Source: Thysanoteuthis rhombus
Taxonomy: Eukaryota > Mollusca > Cephalopoda > Oegopsida > Thysanoteuthidae
Length of the DNA stretch: 64,000 nt
Assembly (NCBI GenBank): GCA_963457665.1
Contig: OY735225.1
Location: 714,001 to 778,000, forward strand
Direction: 5' to 3'
Every line of letters starts with the position of its first letter. Positions within the stretch are counted from its first letter, which is position 1. Below, in pieces: positions 59,450 to 64,000 of the stretch. The position numbers were made by a program, and so were the translations under genes. The notes beneath the pieces were generated by a model, which ran no database searches, was not told where the DNA came from, and worked only from the letters and a program-made list of their open reading frames with translations.

Positions 59450-61681
59450 CTTGGACAATTTTGAAGTATAGAAGATGAAAACAGCTATATCTTCATTTTT
59501 TGTTTACATAGCTGAAACTAAGCAAGTTGAAATTATTATTCATTTTTTTTTAAATTTTTTATATTCACTGCATTTATCTCTATAGAAGTTCAGTTTTGTT
59601 TTCAATATTACATAAATAGAAAAGTTTTTCCTGCAAAAACTGCGATTTAAGCTATACCAATTTTTGACCAAAACTCATTGTAATAATTTCAACCACTTTT
59701 TACCTTAAGGATACCTGTCATTGAAAAAAAAATTATCGCACAAAAAAATAAATTTAAACCAAATCCTAAGTTACTCTTTCAAAGTACTAAAAGTTACTGT
59801 CCTATGTCAACAACAACTATTTTCTATTAAATTGTCATCCTTTTCAATTTATCTGTAGTAAATAAAACCTAAAATTAAAAAGATTTTTGTTCAAATTTAC
59901 TCTCATATTTCAGTTTGTTTGGAGTAAATTATTCACTTGAAAACAACGCCTAATTTGTCTTAAATTTTCAACTTTCAATTGACTTAATATTTTACTCAAA
60001 AGATATTAGATATAAAGTCAAGCAATAGAAAATTGCATTTCAAAAACAAATGTTCATTTTCATAACTAAAATTGAACAAGTTTCAACGAGTTGGAATTAT
60101 TTTTTCTATTTTTTTTGCCACATTCACTATATTAGCGGAAAATACCCTCCAGTTAGTTATACCCAACTATATGGAGCTTACGACCACAAAACATTAAATC
60201 ATTACTCAAGTCAAGGTTTTACATAAGTAAGCACCATTTAGCAGGGGATTACCGCCTGGAAGTTGGATATTTTCAGATAGTTTTAATATCAAAGAAACCT
60301 AAATAAATATCTTCAGAAGGAAAGTAACTGCATCCTTTGGTTATAACTGTTTAGTTAAGCATTATAGTTACATTGTAAATAGAAACCCCCCCCCTCCTAA
60401 AAGTTAAAAAATTTAATTTTTTTTCATAACTGTCAAATTTGAGGAGGAAACAAGTTTTATGGTTTGATTTCCAATATTTGACTAAAACAAATCTTAATCC
60501 TGCATTCAAACGCAACTTTAATTATTTTCTCCCACCTCCAGAATTTGCTGGGTTGCTTTATATGTAATCACTGAAATGAATGAAAGTTTTAAGGTATTCA
60601 TTTGATAAATCCTCTCTGTGATATCACGGGTTACATAGATTATTTAAATAAAAACCAAACAGGTCTGGTTAGTCACTCAATGAAAGCCATGTTATATATA
60701 TATATATATATATATATATAACAGCCAAATTACATTGGATACGCTGGTTCTTGTAAAATCATAGAAGTTAAGCAACATGAGATATCAGGTGTTGTATGTG
60801 GCAACATGGTTGTTTGATTTTGGTCAGCCTATGCTCTGCCCTCAATTAATAGAACATCTTGCCCAACTAAGACTGGACTGTGCATGTGGTCCCTCCTCAA
60901 GCACTGCTCCATGGAAGATGCATGGCAGTAATTATCAGGAAATGCCCTGTGACTTACATCGTTTAGCTACCTGCTGTGTCGGAGGTGATGAATTTTAAAA
61001 AAGACAGGAGAAAGTTGATTCTCTTGTCTTTTGTAGAATCACAAAAGAGTCTGAATTTACCAAAAGAACAAGCATGAATGCTGCCAGTCACAAAGGTGCC
61101 AATTTAGGATAAACTTGCATTGTAAATTGAACCCATCTCATAACTTATGGAGGATATTTTTTTTTTCCCAAAATGTAACTTGTAAATGTTCAAATTCTCA
61201 ACTCACTTGTTCCATTGGTGCAGCCTGTACATGTGACACGTAGTCAGCCAGAATCACTTGAAAACTGAAGAAACCTATATTGATAATTTTAGTTGACATT
61301 TTAATAGAACCATTTCTTTCCAATTGCTTATGTTACATGGATGTGTCTAGTGAATATTTCTCTGCTCTGATAAGCCTGTGATATTTTTTCAAATTTGAAT
61401 TAATGTATATTTTAATGTTAAATTCATATTTGTGATGTCGGTTGTTTACGTTGAATCCCATTGAAGCATCATTATTTTATAAATTGAAAGAAAATTTTTC
61501 CAATATTTTCATTGCTGTTCTCTCTCTTCTCCCAGTGGATGGTACGTGTGTTCTGTACAAGACTAAAAACCTAGATCCAGTCGAGATATTCAGCCATTTG
61601 TCAAACCTCTGTGAAGCCAAAGACGTCAAAGAAGAAGTGACAGTTGTTTTAACAAAGTCAGAAAAGAAAAAGCAAAAATAG
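56306..61681 (+). CDS. MRPL53: Mitochondrial large ribosomal subunit protein mL53, spliced, 3 coding exons, 127 aa
   Basis: Structural protein of the mitochondrial large ribosomal subunit (mL53, formerly L53), nuclear-encoded and imported into the mitochondrial matrix. Coding exons are 56306-56430, 58624-58736 and 61536-61681, each with GT/AG borders; the junctions split an AGA codon (phase 2) and a GTG codon (phase 1). Family resemblance lies in the RPVK segment at residues 22-25 followed by a beta strand and an NPF-x-x-NV-x-S turn near residues 32-40, in the charged middle, and in DGTCVLYKTKNL followed by an amphipathic helix in exon 3. The C-terminus is Lys-rich (SEKKKQK), typical of an rRNA-binding tail. 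Vertebrate mL53 is about 112 aa, so 127 aa fits. The ATG lies in a CAAGATGGCGTC context with no earlier in-frame ATG. Introns of 2193 and 2799 bp are repeat-rich. Confidence 0.9.
56990..57410 (+). repeat. Pyrimidine-rich repeat family G, in MRPL53 intron 1
   Basis: GCAATTCCCCGGGTGGGTGT, TGACCACTAAGATTATCCAT, CTTATCAAACTACCTAACTG and related TACCTAA units follow the same order as 32960-33330. Confidence 0.65.
58624..58736 (+). CDS. MRPL53: MRPL53 coding exon 2
   Basis: Completes the split Arg codon and encodes about 38 residues, from QSLFHLNGPN to EMKVNF. Acceptor is CTTGTTACAG (AG ends 58623). Donor GTAAGT starts at 58737 and is followed by a long T run. Confidence 0.88.
60691..60721. repeat. 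AT microsatellite
   Basis: About 15 TA units within family A. Confidence 0.88.
60735..60800 (+). repeat. Possible 5S rRNA-derived SINE start
   Basis: TGGATACGCTGGTTCTTGTA, then AATCATAGAAGTTAAGCAAC resembles the 5S rRNA internal promoter A box (GGAAGCTAAGCAG) and its upstream GATCTCGTCTGATCTC in order and spacing. The C box is not convincing. It interrupts family A in MRPL53 intron 2. Confidence 0.3.
61536..61681 (+). CDS. MRPL53: MRPL53 coding exon 3 with stop
   Basis: Begins by completing a Val codon, then DGTCVLYKTKNLDPVEIF, and ends in a Lys-rich tail before TAG at 61679-61681. Acceptor CTCTTCTCCCAG has a strong pyrimidine tract. DG plus a hydrophobic strand followed by a helix corresponds to the C-terminal half of known mL53 proteins. 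Confidence 0.9.
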
Positions 61682-61790
61682 AGTAAATTTTGTTTCTTCT
61701 CATGACTGGGAAGTTGGTTATGCTTCTTATAGAAGCACAGCAAGAAATTCTGGAAATAGTCTTTGGTTTTCTGGAGCCAAAACTCTTGTA

Positions 61791-61796
61791 AATAAA
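61791..61796 (+). terminator. MRPL53: AATAAA polyadenylation signal of MRPL53
   Basis: Canonical AATAAA about 110 bases after the stop codon. A genomic A13 run follows within 15 bases. Position and sequence fit the 3' end of the MRPL53 transcript. Confidence 0.8.
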
Positions 61797-62544
61797 ACTT
61801 TTCTACTGAAAAAAAAAAAAACATAACATTGATTCTTTGTGTCCGTTTTTATTCAAGTATTTTATTCTTTGTTTTTCCATGATGTGTCTCACACCCATTT
61901 CTATTAGATGTTCTTCAGTTCATCCATCTGTTCCAGTTACAATATAAATAGAAAGGAAGAGGTGTAATGCTTTTAAATGAGAATCTATTCTGATCTATTT
62001 TCTTTCACCTGCTGCTAATGAAACAAAGAAAAAAAAAGAAAAAAAAGTGTATAATTTTTAAAATAAAAAAGGTTTTTTGAAATCTCTTCACTCTACAATA
62101 TTTTTTCAACCATCTTATTTACTGTTTATGCTAGTGACAAAATTTAGAAAAAAAGCTTCTGGCCAAGTAAAAAAATTGGTACTTCTTCAATATGTATGCC
62201 ACTCACTAGTTTCTTTTTGTTGATCCCCGAATTTTGTCCTGTTTTTAGTATGTTAACTCGTGTTTAGGAGTTGATGGAATTATATCAATGGTTCGTGATG
62301 AAAAACCTGTTGCATTAAACTCCTCCGTAAACTAACCCTGCCTACAATCTGAATAGATAGTGGGTCCTCTAGCAACAAATAGCAGCCTGAAGAGTAAACA
62401 TAGAAAAAGTCAAATGGATGCGGGGCAAGGCAAGAATGGAGGATCGAAGTGACATGAGTGACATACAGCAAACAAAGAAGCACCAAAATTTTCATCAAAA
62501 CATGGCCAACTATATTTTTACACTTGTCAATCTCTATGGAAAAA

Positions 62545-62680
62545 ATTCAGATGTATTTCAATTTCTATTAAATGATTTTCTTACAAAAGAAACAACTAAA
62601 TGTCTCATTGGAGAGTTCATTGTTTTAAATGGTAGCTAGGAGATATTTTTATCGGCAAAATTGTCACCTTCAAGTCCATT
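62545..62680 (+). repeat. Repeat family J, distal copy
   Basis: TTTCTATTAAATGATTTTCT, GAGAGTTCATTGTTTTAAAT, AGGAGATATTTTTATCGGCA match both units near 4.3-4.6 kb. Confidence 0.5.
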
Positions 62681-62875
62681 GTAACAAACAGAAACAGAAG
62701 AATGCACACAAAAGTTTCAACCTTTTCAAAATGGAAAAAAAAAGGTAACAGGGAAAAGAGACAAAATGCTACTTGTATCAGGGAAACTAATAGCACTCAA
62801 AAGAAATGATGAAATAGAAGGTGTGTAGTTTTTATTCTCATATACTGGTGTATAAGTCTTACAAATTGTATAAGC

Positions 62876-62940
62876 AAGCATAACTCAGTAGAGTACAAGA
62901 TTGAAGGTTCTCATACCTGAGATTCCAACCAAGCTACAAA
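62876..62940 (+). repeat. tRNA-like sequence
   Basis: GCATAACTCAGTAGAGTACA is an A-box-like start; CATACCTGAGATTCCAACC ends it with a poor B box. No acceptor stem closes. Confidence 0.3.
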
Positions 62941-62999
62941 GATGCTTCTTAACAAGTGCTCAACTTGACAGAGAAAACCAACTTCAATCCAGAAAAATG

Positions 63000-63370
63000 A
63001 AACCTTTAACACATGTTGGTCAATCTTTAGCGGGACCAAATTTAACATTGATGGGGCCCAGTGCGCAACATTTCTTGGGAGCCCTTTCTATTTTGTATTC
63101 AGCTATTATTTTCAAACAAATCAAAACAAAAATGGAGTCTTCATAAAATCATGATGTTCAATTTAACAACGTCCTTCATGGATCAATAATCTAACTATGC
63201 GACATAATAAATCCTTGAACAAGTTTAGTTGACACATTTTACATTTTTACCCACAAAAAATAAAAAAATATCTCTCAAGACAAATTATTTTTGGGGCCCC
63301 TAAATACTGGGGCCCTGAGCAGCTGCACCGTTTGCGCTGCCTTATATACGACTTTAGTCTTTCTTTATAT
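63000..63370. repeat. Possible DNA-transposon remnant rich in GGGCCC
   Basis: GGGGCCCAGTGCGCAAC near 63053 and TTTTTGGGGCCCCTAAATAC, GGGGCCCTGAGCAGCTGC near 63290 recall hAT-type termini containing GGGCCCC and a CAGCTGC-like block. Ends and duplication were not found. Confidence 0.3.
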
Positions 63371-64000
63371 AAAAATTACTCAGTACCTGATGTTATGAAT
63401 GAGAATCAATAAAACAAGTAATCAGAAAATATATCAATCGAAACATTGGTGAACTTGAAACTTGCAGGATGACTGTAACAAACTGAATGAATAATTCAAG
63501 ATTGTTCATCTGAAACAGGTTTCAGATTTTTAACCTTTTTTTTCCAACATTGGGGTTAGAAAATCTTTCTTTTATTCTAACAAGTCAAACTTTTTGTTTC
63601 ATGATTTTTTTTTGTTCATTTTTTTTATAAATAATTGTGGGCAGATCTAAACTGACCGACCAACCATATTTGACGGCATATAACACCCTCTTTATTTTCC
63701 AAAATGTTGAAGCATGGTGGGCCTCTCTTTCCAGCATTCCAAACCCTCCCCATTTATGACATCCACCTGAAGATAGCCGTGGGTTCAATAGTTCAAACAT
63801 TTAGATCAACCAAGATGAGGAAAAATCTTTACATATTGATGAACTCCCATCTGGAAAATTTAGACAGAAAATAACATTCTTGTCCAGTCCCACATAGGCT
63901 AGACTTGAGGAGAAGTATAAATCTAGGTGATAAGGAGAGGAATTCAGGGAAATGCATTTTTTCTTCTTAATATTTCCATCTGAGCTACCAGTCTTGACGT

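Larger units (their letters stand above)
60660..61315 (-). repeat. Dispersed repeat family A, reverse copy in MRPL53 intron 2
   Basis: CAGGTCTGGTTAGTCACTCA, an AT microsatellite, then a foreign segment at 60725-61010, then the rest of the family: TTAGGATAAACTTGCATTGT, GGTGCAGCCTGTACATGTGA, CACTTGAAAACTGAAGAAAC. The foreign segment may be a separate insertion. Confidence 0.6.
61800..64000. other. Downstream of MRPL53, no gene recognised
   Basis: After the polyadenylation signal there is AT-rich DNA with a family-J copy, a tRNA-like fragment and a possible DNA-transposon remnant, listed separately. No coding sequence is supported to the window end. Confidence 0.5.

Overview
This is a gene-poor, AT-rich, repeat-dense piece of an animal nuclear genome. 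The evidence is spliced genes with GT/AG introns, eukaryotic nuclear tRNA genes with oligo-T terminators, a canonical polyadenylation signal, a metazoan-type mitochondrial ribosomal protein gene, and decayed LINE, Penelope-like, hAT-like, mariner-like and tRNA-derived SINE sequences between long AT, CA/TG and TC/GA microsatellites. The repeat style suggests a marine invertebrate, perhaps a spiralian such as a mollusc. That placement is an impression, not a demonstration.

Two protein-coding genes can be supported, both on the plus strand. The first (28222-33785, two coding exons, 226 aa) is a dienelactone hydrolase-family protein (CMBL-like) with an intact Glu36/Cys114/Asp162/His196 constellation. 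The second (56306-61681, three coding exons, 127 aa) is the mitochondrial large-subunit ribosomal protein mL53 (MRPL53), with an AATAAA signal about 110 bases after its stop. Three nuclear tRNA genes lie between them within 3.7 kb: tRNA-Gly(GCC) at 51373-51443 on plus, initiator tRNA-Met(CAT) at 53476-53547 on minus, and tRNA-His(GTG) at 54973-55044 on plus. No other convincing gene was found. The longest open frames elsewhere come from dispersed repeats or microsatellites.

Layout: 1-28 kb is intergenic repeat mosaic. It includes a nested 354-bp repeat, a 155-bp tandem, a SINE with a tandemly amplified tRNA-like head, a fold-back element with a perfect 17-bp target-site duplication at 8.7-9.1 kb, a 251-bp near-perfect palindrome at 20.6 kb, LINE 3' remnants on the minus strand at 16.7-18.1 kb, and a diverged tandem at 22.4-22.9 kb. 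28-34 kb holds the hydrolase gene, whose 4.9-kb intron carries Penelope-like remnants in both orientations and a LINE reverse-transcriptase remnant. 34-51 kb is gene-free and holds MITE and hAT-like elements, one with an intact 8-bp target-site duplication, plus more fold-back elements. 51-55 kb is the tRNA cluster. 55.5-55.9 kb is a LINE 3' end running into a long AT/ACAT tract. 56-62 kb is MRPL53. 62-64 kb is repeat remnant.

The genes show no sign of acting together: they look like unrelated housekeeping genes. The most distinctive content is the mobile-element biology, especially a 30-40 bp Penelope-like terminal motif that recurs about fourteen times and repeatedly forms short inverted pairs. 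All repeat calls were made by eye, so boundaries are approximate unless a target-site duplication is given.
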